From Rhizobium sp. ZPR4 (GTDB taxonomy: Bacteria > Pseudomonadota > Alphaproteobacteria > Rhizobiales > Rhizobiaceae): a stretch of DNA of 64,000 nucleotides. The notes beneath the pieces were generated by a model that saw only the letters and a list, made by a program, of their open reading frames with translations, was not told the origin of the DNA and did not search any database. The DNA lies in NCBI RefSeq assembly GCF_040215725.1, contig NZ_CP157969.1, positions 992,001 to 1,056,000 on the forward strand, given 5' to 3'. This document shows, piece after piece, positions 55,780-64,000 of this stretch; the stretch's first letter is position 1; each line of letters starts with the position of its first letter. Position numbers and translations under genes: made by a program.

Positions 55780-55830
55780 GTTTCACTCCTCAACGTTCAG
55801 GATCTGGATAGTTTGCCGAAGATGCCGCGT

Positions 55831-57534
55831 TTACCGAGGCAGGTCGGAACCGGAGAGATGCTGGGCTTCCATGACGGCCCGACGGTTGAGACCGTCCCGC
55901 TCCGGATAGGGGGTCTGGTTTGCGGCATGGGCATAGCCGTCGCGGAACCACATGAAGGTTCCACCGGTATCGGCGGAGGTCTGTTGCCATTCGGGGAGAC
56001 CGCTTCCGTTCGGATTGCCGGTTTTGACGAAATTCGCCAGGTAGGACGACATGATCTCTGCCATTCGATAGTCGGCTCCGGTCCATGCCCGCTGACCCGG
56101 CACGTCCCGCATCGAATTCATGAAATACCAGAGGTCCGACGAATGGAACGAGCCATAGAATTCGGAATCGCGGCCGGGCGGCGCGTGGTTGAAATAGAAA
56201 TCATAGACGTGAAGGTTCCGGTTTCTCGATTTCACCAGTTCCGAGGAGACCAGATAGTTCTGCAGATTGTAGTCGGCCCGGGCGCGCAGCCACATGCGAT
56301 AGGCTTCACGCGGATCGGAGGGTCGATAGACTTTTTGCCAGTCATCGTCATAGCCGATCTTCTTCATGGCATCGTCGAATTCGGACTGGGACATGGTCTT
56401 GTCGGGGCCGCCGTTCAGCGAGCTATATTCGTTCGAGGTGCCGCCGATCATGATATCGAGGCCGTCAAGCGCGCCGGGACGCAGGAGATCGATGGACTCA
56501 TTGGTAAAGACGTAGCCGTCGATGGCATGCTGGGCAGGAATGTTGGTTGCCTTATGTAGCGCTTCATAAAGCTGCGTCTTGCCGTCGGCCGCCGTTTTGG
56601 AGATGAAGTCGTCCGTTGGAATTCGACGCAGATCGGCAAGCGTCATCGGCTTGCCGAACACCTGCTCGATGGCTTTCGCATTTGCTGTTTCCCGCTCGGC
56701 GAGCGGCATCATCGGCGAGGCGAAGAACCCCGTGAAGCCACTTTCGATGACTGCGCGGTGAAAGAGGCCCTTGGCCAGCGGCGAGCGCAGCAGCATGGTG
56801 GAATTGCGCGCTCCCGCGGATTGACCGCCGATAGTGACGTTGTCTGGATCGCCGCCGAAGCCGGCAATATTGTCGTGCACCCACTGCAGCGCCTTGATCT
56901 GATCCAGCATGGCATAGTTGCCGGAGACCTTCTGCGGGCTTTCCTGCGATAGTTCGGGAAGTGCCAGAAAGCCGAGTGCGCCGACACGGTATTGGATCGC
57001 AACGACGATGATTCCTTTCGCCGCGAGTTTGGATGCGTAAAACTCCATCTCGGAAGCGTAGCCATGGTGGTTTGCACCGCCATGAATCCAGACATAGACC
57101 GGCAGCTTGTCGGTGGTGCTGGCGGCCGGTGTCCAGACGTTGAGGTTGAGACCCTCTTCACTGGCCTTGGGCATGAAGGCGGGATCGAAATAGAATTCAT
57201 CCCCCCAGAACTGGCCGACGGGATTTCCACGGATATCCTGAAGCGCTTGATCGCCCCAGTGGTCCGCTACTTTCACTCCATCCCACTTTTGCACCGGCTG
57301 CGGCGGCTTGAAGCGGTTTTCGCCTCCGGTCGGGCCGGCAAAGGGGACGCCTTTGAAAACCTGAACTCCCGGCACATCCGTCGCCACGCCTCGCAGGAGA
57401 CCACCTTCAACCTTGACGACGTCGACGGGCGATCCTGCATTGGCCGCGCCGACAAGCGGCGTGATCGATAGAGCGATAGTTGTGGCCAAAAGCCGAACAT
57501 AGTTCCCTATCGTCAACGTCAACACTGGCTGCAT
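55831..57534 (-). CDS. Exported type-B carboxylesterase, copy 2
   Basis: 567 residues from ATG 57534 (MQPVLTLTIGNYVRLLATT), preceded by AGGAGG; the longer frame to 57705 runs into the neighbouring gene. Signal peptide to about GAANA-GSP. Elbow TIGGQSAGARN (Ser near 237), acid in GGTSNEYSSL, His in FHSSDLWYFMNSM, oxyanion-loop HGGANHHGY. It is less like copies 1 and 3 in the loop following the His. Confidence 0.92.
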   Translation of the reverse strand: MQPVLTLTIGNYVRLLATTIALSITPLVGAANAGSPVDVVKVEGGLLRGVATDVPGVQVFKGVPFAGPTGGENRFKPPQPVQKWDGVKVADHWGDQALQDIRGNPVGQFWGDEFYFDPAFMPKASEEGLNLNVWTPAASTTDKLPVYVWIHGGANHHGYASEMEFYASKLAAKGIIVVAIQYRVGALGFLALPELSQESPQKVSGNYAMLDQIKALQWVHDNIAGFGGDPDNVTIGGQSAGARNSTMLLRSPLAKGLFHRAVIESGFTGFFASPMMPLAERETANAKAIEQVFGKPMTLADLRRIPTDDFISKTAADGKTQLYEALHKATNIPAQHAIDGYVFTNESIDLLRPGALDGLDIMIGGTSNEYSSLNGGPDKTMSQSEFDDAMKKIGYDDDWQKVYRPSDPREAYRMWLRARADYNLQNYLVSSELVKSRNRNLHVYDFYFNHAPPGRDSEFYGSFHSSDLWYFMNSMRDVPGQRAWTGADYRMAEIMSSYLANFVKTGNPNGSGLPEWQQTSADTGGTFMWFRDGYAHAANQTPYPERDGLNRRAVMEAQHLSGSDLPR

Positions 57535-57701
57535 TGGCTGGATCCTCCTCTTGGGTCGTGGCCGAACCAACTTCAGACAGCGCCTGGCCGTGCTGCCTAT
57601 TGGTTGGATGGTTTGCATTGCGGTCTTGAAAATGGCGTCCCGCCAGCTAGGCGTTTCCTTAGGGAGCGGAGCAGCCATCCTGCGACTGTTGTCGCCGGTC
57701 G

Positions 57702-59333
57702 TCATTCGCTCAAAAGAGCGCCTGCCGCCTGCAGCAGCTTTCGATCCGGGTCCTCGGCGACCCGCGTTTGCTTGTCAAAGATCATGGTCGCGCCGTGTCC
57801 GATCGTATAGGCAGGCCAATCCGGCAGGCCTTGTGCGCTCGGCTTGCCGTTACGGGCAAAATTGACCCACGCCTGGCTCATCTTGTCCGACAGGGCAATC
57901 GCATCCGGTCCGCCGCCGGTCGAGGTCTTGACCAGCGCGGCGTTGGCAAAGACGTAAGGAAGCTCGGAGCAATGCCAGGCCATGGCTATGCCATCCATGA
58001 CGGGCGACTCATAGGCGAACATATAGGAATAGACTGGCGCTCCGCCCTGCTTGGCCTTGAGATCGAGATCACGGATGGTGCCGGGCCGAAACCGAAGATC
58101 GACGAAGAAGGCATCGCCGAGCTTCTTTTCCGGATAGGCTTCGAGGAATGCCTTTCCGACGGTATCGGCCTTGTCGCCGAAGCGCTGTGCGAGCTTTGAC
58201 CGGGCCTGCTCCTCGCTCCAATCGTTCTTGTTGTCGGCGAGAAGATCGGCAGGTTTGTTGCTGATCACGGTTTCGAACTCATTGAGCGTGTTGCCGACCA
58301 TCAAGGGGATGTCCCTGGCCTGATCGACCCATTTTGTTCCGACCGGATTTTCCGGAATGAAATTGCCGTCGAGGACCGGTGCCCAACGGGCGTCTTTCGC
58401 GCCTTGGGCCGCGGCATCCTTGATCGCCTTGTCCGATGCCGCCTGGAGCTGGTAGTAGTCGACATCGGCAAGCTTATCGACGTCTTGGGGCTTCAGGCCC
58501 AGATTCGCCAGGGTAAGTTCGGCAATTTTGCGCGAGGATGCCTGATCGGTGACCGAGTCAACTCGCGACCCGCTTTCCACGATTGCCTTCTGAAATAGGC
58601 CTTTTGCCGAAGGGGTGCCCATCAGCGCGCGGACCTTGTAACCGCCGCCCGACTGGCCGAAGATCGTCACGTTTGACGGGTCACCACCAAAGGTCTGGAT
58701 GTTTTCGTGCACCCATTTCAACGCGGCCACCAGATCCGTCATGCTGGCATTGCCGGAAAGCTTGTATTTGTCTCCATAAGCCGAAAGATCGAGAAAGCCG
58801 AGAACATTCAGCCGGTGGTTAAGGGTTACGACGACTACGCCCCCCTTTTTACTGAGATTCTGGCCGTCATAGGCGGCAAGCTCGATTCCGGAGCCATTGG
58901 TGAAGCCGCCACCATGGATCCACACCATGACCGGCCGCTTGTTTCCGTCATTGACGCCTGGCGTCCAGATATTCAGGAATTGGCAGTTCTCGCTCATCGG
59001 CAGATAGCGATGGGGATTGAACAGTTCATCCCCGGCGACGGCTTTCATCGGCGGGATGAAGCAATTTTCGCCGTAGGTGACCGCAGGCCTTACCCCGCTC
59101 CAAGGCTTGACGTCGGCGGCGGGCATGAAACGCTCGGCTTGGGCATAGGGAACTCCGAGATAGCTATAGATCCCGTCGCTGAGAGCCCCGAGAAGGGCGC
59201 CCTGCTTGGTTCGCACCACGGTCTTGTCTTGCGAGGCGACAAACTCGTCTGCGGAAGAAGATGCCAATGTCAGGCCAAGAAAGGCTGCGCAAAGCGCTAT
59301 CGCCTTGAGATTTATTCCAAATTTCCGCTGCAT
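57702..59333 (-). CDS. Exported type-B carboxylesterase, copy 3
   Basis: 543 residues from ATG 59333 (MQRKFGINLKAIALCAAFLG), behind GGGAGGA; the frame to 59393 adds 20 residues. Signal peptide to about SSA-DEF. Elbow TIFGQSGGGYK (Ser near 224, Gly instead of Ala after it), acid in GNTLNEFETV, His in WHCSELPYVF, oxyanion HGGGFTNGS. First of the three genes in transcription order; 167 bases separate it from copy 2. Confidence 0.92.
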   Translation of the reverse strand: MQRKFGINLKAIALCAAFLGLTLASSSADEFVASQDKTVVRTKQGALLGALSDGIYSYLGVPYAQAERFMPAADVKPWSGVRPAVTYGENCFIPPMKAVAGDELFNPHRYLPMSENCQFLNIWTPGVNDGNKRPVMVWIHGGGFTNGSGIELAAYDGQNLSKKGGVVVVTLNHRLNVLGFLDLSAYGDKYKLSGNASMTDLVAALKWVHENIQTFGGDPSNVTIFGQSGGGYKVRALMGTPSAKGLFQKAIVESGSRVDSVTDQASSRKIAELTLANLGLKPQDVDKLADVDYYQLQAASDKAIKDAAAQGAKDARWAPVLDGNFIPENPVGTKWVDQARDIPLMVGNTLNEFETVISNKPADLLADNKNDWSEEQARSKLAQRFGDKADTVGKAFLEAYPEKKLGDAFFVDLRFRPGTIRDLDLKAKQGGAPVYSYMFAYESPVMDGIAMAWHCSELPYVFANAALVKTSTGGGPDAIALSDKMSQAWVNFARNGKPSAQGLPDWPAYTIGHGATMIFDKQTRVAEDPDRKLLQAAGALLSE

Positions 59334-60175
59334 CGAACGTAATCCTCCCATTTTTATGCCCAGATCGGCAGTTGTTTTTCGAGCCATTGGCAAAGGAGTT
59401 GTGACCGGAAACGCAATTGTTGGCTTGTCAGCCCCGGCACCGGCCCGCTTACCTTCGCTTATCGGTCGAGTTTCCGCGCCTCACATGAAAGCCGGCTTCA
59501 GGCGAGACGAGGGGAAGCCTGGACTGCGATGGCGTCGGCTCCCCGCGGAGCGCGCCGACAATGAGCTCGTAAAGGTGCCCTAGATCCGTATGTCCGGCCG
59601 AGAGCCCATATGAATGACAGAAACGATGTAGATTCAGGAAAAGCTGGAAAGTCAGTAGCTCGTCTCAATGGAGAGGATGCTAAACTTATGCGCAATGGAG
59701 CACGGGCCATTGGAAAGCAGTCTTCGGCCGACACAGCAGCCAATGATCTCGGAAAAGTCAGAAATCCGACACGGTTATGCGTCATCATGGGTTCCTCCCG
59801 CCATGGTGCCTGAAGACGCATATTTAGGGCATCAGCCCATATGTCTAATTGGAATTATCACACAAAAACGCATAGGATTTTTCAATGAATGCCGTTCATT
59901 GGCGGGGCCGGGCATTGGGTGCACCCCAGGGGGGTGACCGAGGTGCCTCCCGGGGTGCCACTTCTGTCCGATTTGTGAGAATTTCGGAAATTCTCGCGTA
60001 GAACAAAATTCCAGACTTCGAACTCGCCGAATTTAAACATGTGAGCGAGGGGAAACGCACCGTTAGTTTTACCGAATGGAATGTGGTCGAGGTGCATCAT
60101 CGACTGGAAGTTGACTTTGGGAGAATTGTCTTCGCAACCTGATCGTCTGCGCTCGGATAGAAAACCGCAAGATCG
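59334..60175. other. Long intergenic region with a GC-rich repeat-like patch
   Basis: 842 bases upstream of the esterase trio and behind a LysR gene. No convincing gene. Bases 59901-59960 are unusually GC-rich with GCACCCC (59921-59927) pairing with GGGGTGC (59952-59958), and look like part of a dispersed repeat. Bases 59820-59890 are AT-rich. The esterase promoter should lie just above 59340. Confidence 0.45.
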
Positions 60176-61075
60176 TCATTCTTCGAAGTATTTCAATGAC
60201 CTTGCAGTATCCTCGATCACCGTGATCAAGGCGTTTGTCTGCATTTGATCCGAGGTAACCCTGTCGGCGACGAACACGCGTCCGTCCCGTAGGTCGGGAT
60301 CGGCTTCTAGTTTGCGGAGGGCGCCCGGCAGGGGATAGGCATCGATCACCTTGGTTGGAAAGATGCCGATGCCAAGGCCAGCCGCGACGAGTTGAAGGGC
60401 AGCATTTAAGCTCGAGCAAAGGCAGACATTCTCGGGCATGACCTTTTCTTCGGAGAACCAGCCCAGCGTTCCTCGATACATTGCCGTTGGCGGCGGTGTT
60501 GTAATGACGGGCAGTTTTGCAAGATCGCGAGGGCAGGCGCCGATCTCCGGAAAGGCTGCAGCCGACGCAGCCCAACTGTTGGCTTGGCGGCCGAGTGCGA
60601 ACAGGCGCACTTCGCGCAGCCCGATCGGGTCGACGAGGATAGCAAGATCAATCTCGCCATCAGCCAGCTGCTGTTCGAGGCCGGCGCTTGTCGCAATCGT
60701 CCATTCGGGTCTTAGCAGCGGGAAGTTCTTCTGGAGGGCTGCAATAAGCGTTGCCATGCAGGCAACGGCAAATCCCTCGGCCATGCCAATCCGAAGCGTG
60801 CCCGAGATTTCCGGCACCCGGGATGCCCTCTTCAGATCCTCATAGGCGTCGAGCACGATCCGGGTGCGCGACAGGAATGCGTGTCCCTGGCGCGTGAGGC
60901 GTAGCCTGCGGCCGTATTTCTCGAACAGCGGAGCCGGAACTTCCGCTTCCAGTTGTTTCAGACGAAGGGACAAGGAGGGTTGCGTCACGTTCAACCGGTC
61001 TGCAGCCTTTTGAACGCTGCCGAGCTCGGCCGTCCAACGGAATGCTTCGAGTTGGCCAATGGAGAAGTTATTCAT
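60176..61075 (-). CDS. LysR-family regulator, second of a paralogous pair
   Basis: 299 residues from ATG 61075 (MNNFSIGQLEAFRWTAELGSV), five bases behind AGGTGA; a GTG at 61084 is the longest start. HTH SVQKAADRLNVTQPSLSLRLKQLE, effector domain with GTLRIGMAEGFAVACMATL, PEWTIATS, TPPPTAMYR and LGIGIFPTKV. Paralogue of the regulator at 50672. Divergent from a CUT1 sugar importer, 94 bases away, and its likely regulator. Confidence 0.9.
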   Translation of the reverse strand: MNNFSIGQLEAFRWTAELGSVQKAADRLNVTQPSLSLRLKQLEAEVPAPLFEKYGRRLRLTRQGHAFLSRTRIVLDAYEDLKRASRVPEISGTLRIGMAEGFAVACMATLIAALQKNFPLLRPEWTIATSAGLEQQLADGEIDLAILVDPIGLREVRLFALGRQANSWAASAAAFPEIGACPRDLAKLPVITTPPPTAMYRGTLGWFSEEKVMPENVCLCSSLNAALQLVAAGLGIGIFPTKVIDAYPLPGALRKLEADPDLRDGRVFVADRVTSDQMQTNALITVIEDTARSLKYFEE

Positions 61076-61105
61076 AGCATTCACCTATGCATTAAGGTCA
61101 GTTTT

Positions 61106-61133
61106 TCCAATTGGACATGTCAAACATATATGT
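61106..61133. promoter_or_regulatory. Two palindromes in the LysR-importer divergent region
   Basis: Perfect ten-base palindromes TCCAATTGGA (61106-61115) and ACATATATGT (61124-61133), centres 18 bases apart, between the LysR gene and the binding-protein gene. LysR proteins often occupy two sites of this kind; assignment is by position. Confidence 0.45.
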
Positions 61134-61169
61134 GGCTATTTCCTCTCCGGGAGCAATAGGGAGGATCAC

Positions 61170-62468
61170 ATGAAGACAATCACGCAAGGTAATAGGCCTT
61201 CGCTATCGCGGCGAACGCTTCTGAAGAGCGTTGCTGTGCTCTCTGGTGCCGCCGTCGCCGGCGAGCTTTTTCCCACTCCGGCCATTTCCGCGACCACGAC
61301 GATCAATGTGCTTTCGCTCGGCGAAGGCATGTTCGGTCAGCCATTCGTCGATCTATCGCCGGAATTCACCAAGGCGACCGGGATCAAGATCAACAACATC
61401 ACCATGGGCTATAACGAGGCGATCCAGAAACAGGTCGCCGCCTTTGCCGCAGGCAGCTCGTCCTACGACGTCGTCCAGGTGGATTCGATTTACCTCAAGG
61501 GCTATGCGAAGGCCGGCCATCTTCTGGCGCTGGATGATCTGATCCCGGCCGACGAGCTGAAGGACTTCTTCTCTGATATCCCGCAGACGTTCAGGGACAT
61601 GTACGGCGCCGATGGCAAGACCTATGGCATGGCGACGATCGGCAACTGCCAGCGCCTGATCTACAACAAGGCGCATCTCGACGCCGTCGGCCTCGACCTG
61701 CCGCAGACCTGGGACGACCTTCTCAAGGCATCGCAGAAGGTCGTGGATCCGAAGACTTCCCGCTTCGGCTTCATTGCCGGGACCGAGCGTCTCGCCAAGG
61801 CCTTCGGTGTCTGGTTGCCGATTTATTGGGCGAATGGCGGCGTCCTGTTCGACGACAAGATGAAGCCGATCTTTGCCGATCAGAACGGCGTCGACTCCCT
61901 GGCTTTCCTGCTGGAACTCGTCAAGACCATGCCGCCGGGAGGTGCTGCCTACACGGAAGGTGACGAAGTCAAGGCAATGGCAAGCGGTCTTGGCACGCTC
62001 GATCCGGTCGCGTGGATTCCAGATGCGCAAGTCACCGCGGATGCCAAGACGAAGCCGCAGCTGCAGAGTGCGGTGCCGCCGAAGGGCAAGGTCTGCAGTG
62101 CGCCCGTCATGGGTGGTCTTGGCCTTACCGTATCGAAATACTGCCAGGATCCGAAGCCGGCTGCCCAATATGTCGCCTGGTTCAACAGCCGCGACGTCCA
62201 GTCGAACATGATCGTCCAGCATGGCGGTCAGCCGTGCCGCAATTCCGCCTGGGCCGCGAATGCGACCGCCAAGCCTTGGTTTTCGGCGGTTGCGGAGAGC
62301 CTCAAGCTGGCGAAGGTGCGACCGCAGATTCCGGAATGGAGCCAGGTCGACGGCGAGGTCGGCATCCAGCTTAGCCGCGCTTTTGCAGGAGAAATATCGC
62401 CGAAAGAGGCATTGGAGACCGCGCAGAAATCCGTCGACCAGATCATGCGCGATGCGGGTTATTATTGA
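61170..62468 (+). CDS. Sugar ABC transporter substrate-binding protein (CUT1)
   Basis: 432 residues from ATG 61170, behind AGGGAGG. N-terminal SRRTLLKSVAVLSGAAVAG suggests a twin-arginine-like or Sec signal. Family 1 extracellular binding protein: VLSLGEGMFGQPFVDLSPEF, VVQVDSIYLKGYAKAGHLLALDDLI, YGMATIGNCQRLIYNKAHLDAVGLDLP. It heads a three-gene importer unit; ATPase not in the window. LysR control of a sugar importer is less common than LacI control. Ligand unknown. Confidence 0.9.
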   Translation: MKTITQGNRPSLSRRTLLKSVAVLSGAAVAGELFPTPAISATTTINVLSLGEGMFGQPFVDLSPEFTKATGIKINNITMGYNEAIQKQVAAFAAGSSSYDVVQVDSIYLKGYAKAGHLLALDDLIPADELKDFFSDIPQTFRDMYGADGKTYGMATIGNCQRLIYNKAHLDAVGLDLPQTWDDLLKASQKVVDPKTSRFGFIAGTERLAKAFGVWLPIYWANGGVLFDDKMKPIFADQNGVDSLAFLLELVKTMPPGGAAYTEGDEVKAMASGLGTLDPVAWIPDAQVTADAKTKPQLQSAVPPKGKVCSAPVMGGLGLTVSKYCQDPKPAAQYVAWFNSRDVQSNMIVQHGGQPCRNSAWAANATAKPWFSAVAESLKLAKVRPQIPEWSQVDGEVGIQLSRAFAGEISPKEALETAQKSVDQIMRDAGYY

Positions 62469-63361
62469 TGCAGATGACGTCACGACGCGTCGCCTACGCT
62501 TTCATCGCGCCCAGCCTTTTGTGCCTGCTTGGCATCATCGGCTGGCCGCTGGTGCAGGCCGTGTCGATCAGCCTCTATCGCTGGAACCTGATTTCCGGCG
62601 TCAAGCGCTGGAATGGACTTCAGAACTTCATCGATATTCTGACCTCCGCCGACACCTTGCGCGTTGTCGGTGTCACTGTCGTCTATACCGGTCTCTCCGT
62701 CCTTCTGGAACTTGTGCTGGGACTGGCGCTTGCATTGCTCGTCAGGCATGGCCTGCAGAAGAACTGGTCGGGTTTTGCGGTTTTCCGCGTCGTGCTCTGC
62801 ATCCCGATCATGATAGCGCCGCTGATCTGGGCCTTCTATTTCAAGAGCATGTACAGTCCGCAGTTCGGAATGTTCAACATCGTTCTTTCGTGGCTCGGCA
62901 TCTCTCCGGTTGCCTGGGTCAACAACCCGAGCATTGCCATTTACAGCCTGATCGTCGCCGATGCCTGGCAGTGGACGCCTTTCATGTTCGCAGTCCTGCT
63001 TGCCGGCCTGCTGACGCTGCCGGAAGAGGTGATAGAGGCAGCGGTCATCGACGGGGCGAGCCGCTGGCAGATCCTTCGTCTTGTCGAACTGCCGCTGCTG
63101 AAGCCGATCCTGATGGTCGCGCTGCTGCTTCGCCTGATCGACTCGCTGAAGAACATAGATCTGATCATCGTCATCACGCAGGGCGGCCCCGGCACGAGTA
63201 CCGAGATCCTGAACTACTACGCCTACAGCACCAGCTTCCAGGGCTTTCAAATGGGTTCGGGCGCGGCACTTGCTCTCATCGTCTTCGTCGTCATCATGGC
63301 GCTCGTGCTTGTCTTGATGGCAGCGCTCAATCGCACTGGCACCAAGGAAGCTCGGGCATGA
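62468..63361 (+). CDS. Sugar ABC transporter permease (MalF/UgpA type)
   Basis: 297 residues; ATG 62468 overlaps the previous stop by one base (TGATG). Six helices, EAA loop EAAVIDGASRWQILRLVELP, GGPGTSTEILNYYAY before the end. Part of the importer beginning at 61170. Confidence 0.92.
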   Translation: MQMTSRRVAYAFIAPSLLCLLGIIGWPLVQAVSISLYRWNLISGVKRWNGLQNFIDILTSADTLRVVGVTVVYTGLSVLLELVLGLALALLVRHGLQKNWSGFAVFRVVLCIPIMIAPLIWAFYFKSMYSPQFGMFNIVLSWLGISPVAWVNNPSIAIYSLIVADAWQWTPFMFAVLLAGLLTLPEEVIEAAVIDGASRWQILRLVELPLLKPILMVALLLRLIDSLKNIDLIIVITQGGPGTSTEILNYYAYSTSFQGFQMGSGAALALIVFVVIMALVLVLMAALNRTGTKEARA

Positions 63362-64000
63362 AGACCAAGTTTCTCTATGCTCTCGCCTTGGTCGCCTGCG
63401 CCCTTACAATCCTTCCTCCGCTCTGGGCGCTGTTTGTCTCCTTCTCCGTGCAGACGGATGCCGGCCCGGGGCTCGGTCTGGAAAACTATCGCGACGTCCT
63501 GTCCCAGGAGCAGTTCTGGGCCGCACTTTGGCATTCTTTTCTGACGGCGACCGCAAGCACGCTGGTTTCGATCGTGCTCGGGTCGATGGCAGCCTTCGGC
63601 ATGACCCGTCTGGGAAGCCGGTTCGACCGCCTGGCGCTTGCCATTCTTGCAATGCGCATGATCCCGAGCATCGTGCTGGTCATTCCGTTCTACCTGTTCT
63701 TCCGCAGTACGGGGTTCCTGGACTCGCTCGTCGGTCTGACCACAACCTATCTGACCTTTTCGCTGCCTTTTGCCATTTGGATGATCCAGGGTTTCTTTGC
63801 GGCGATCCCCGAGACGATCGACGAAGCGGCGCGGCTGGACGGCGCAAATTCCTGGACGATCCTCTGGCGGATCATCCTGCCGATTGCCGCGGGGCCGATC
63901 CTGACCACCGCCGTCCTGATCTTCTGCTTTTGCTGGAACGAGTTCCTGTTCGCTTTGGTGCTGACAGATCGCAATGCGCTGACCTTTCTGCCGCTCCTGA
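63358..64000 (+). CDS. Sugar ABC transporter permease (MalG type), cut by window edge
   Basis: Open from ATG 63358 to the window end, 214 codons read without a stop. It overlaps the previous gene by four bases. Translation begins MKTKFLYALALVACALTILPP and contains the EAA loop EAARLDGANSWTILWRIILP near residue 160, as in MalG-type permeases. The end of the gene and the ATPase lie outside. Confidence 0.9.
   Translation, partial: MKTKFLYALALVACALTILPPLWALFVSFSVQTDAGPGLGLENYRDVLSQEQFWAALWHSFLTATASTLVSIVLGSMAAFGMTRLGSRFDRLALAILAMRMIPSIVLVIPFYLFFRSTGFLDSLVGLTTTYLTFSLPFAIWMIQGFFAAIPETIDEAARLDGANSWTILWRIILPIAAGPILTTAVLIFCFCWNEFLFALVLTDRNALTFLPLL

Noticed and set aside
54544..56559. Plus-strand frame of 671 codons opposite two esterase genes
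   Set aside because: Crosses the gap between two well-supported esterases and has no domain; chance open frame in GC-rich DNA.
1..64000. CRISPR array, tRNA or rRNA genes
   Set aside because: No short regularly spaced repeats and no tRNA- or rRNA-like sequence was noticed; a covariance-model scan would be needed to exclude small RNAs.

Overview
The window looks like part of a large accessory replicon (chromid or megaplasmid) or an accessory chromosomal region of an alphaproteobacterium of the Rhizobiaceae, probably Rhizobium or a close relative. This is inferred from high GC, typical rhizobial gene content (several CUT1 sugar ABC importers with LacI regulators, a Smo-type polyol importer, LysR regulators, an Omp25-like barrel) and protein style. 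I saw no rRNA, tRNA, replication, CRISPR or prophage module.

Layout. 1-762: 5' end of a chemotaxis receptor. 1303-8867: an alpha-L-rhamnosidase with its ABC importer, divergent from a LacI regulator. 9082-11613: an IS1595-family insertion bounded by an exact 8-bp target duplication. It carries a truncated second IS end, a LprI-like gene, a broken serine recombinase and a frameshifted transposase, and it lies just behind an outer-membrane barrel gene. 12495-15230: LysR with a dioxygenase, glutaredoxin-like and DoxX operon. 15399-16298: a quinone-oxidoreductase-like protein. 16442-26270: a polyol locus (LacI, two dehydrogenases, SmoEFGK-type importer, divergent sugar kinase and GatZ-family enzyme) resembling the altritol/galactitol route known in Agrobacterium. 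27722-35391: an organosulfate locus with two sulfatases, a LacI regulator, a dedicated formylglycine-generating enzyme and an SsuABC-like importer.

35740-44320: a surface or phage-tail-like set: DUF6916-type protein, GNAT acetyltransferase, three tail-collar proteins and a 1785-residue autotransporter with eleven Ig-like repeats. 44763-50619: QuiC1-type dehydroshikimate dehydratase/HPPD fusion, PEP-mutase-family lyase, SDR, MFS transporter and GntR regulator. 50672-61075: two paralogous LysR regulators bracket a second MFS transporter, an enolase-superfamily enzyme and three exported type-B carboxylesterases. 61170-64000: a further CUT1 importer, cut by the window edge.

How it works together. 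The window is mostly a string of separate catabolic modules, each with importer, enzymes and local regulator. The most self-contained are the sulfatase locus, which encodes both the cysteine-type sulfatases and the enzyme that would activate them, and the polyol locus, which covers import to hexose phosphate. In two of the sugar importer operons a strong stem-loop lies directly behind the binding-protein gene, a layout that usually raises binding-protein level over the membrane components. The least explained set is the tail-collar/GNAT/DUF6916 group beside the Ig-repeat autotransporter.
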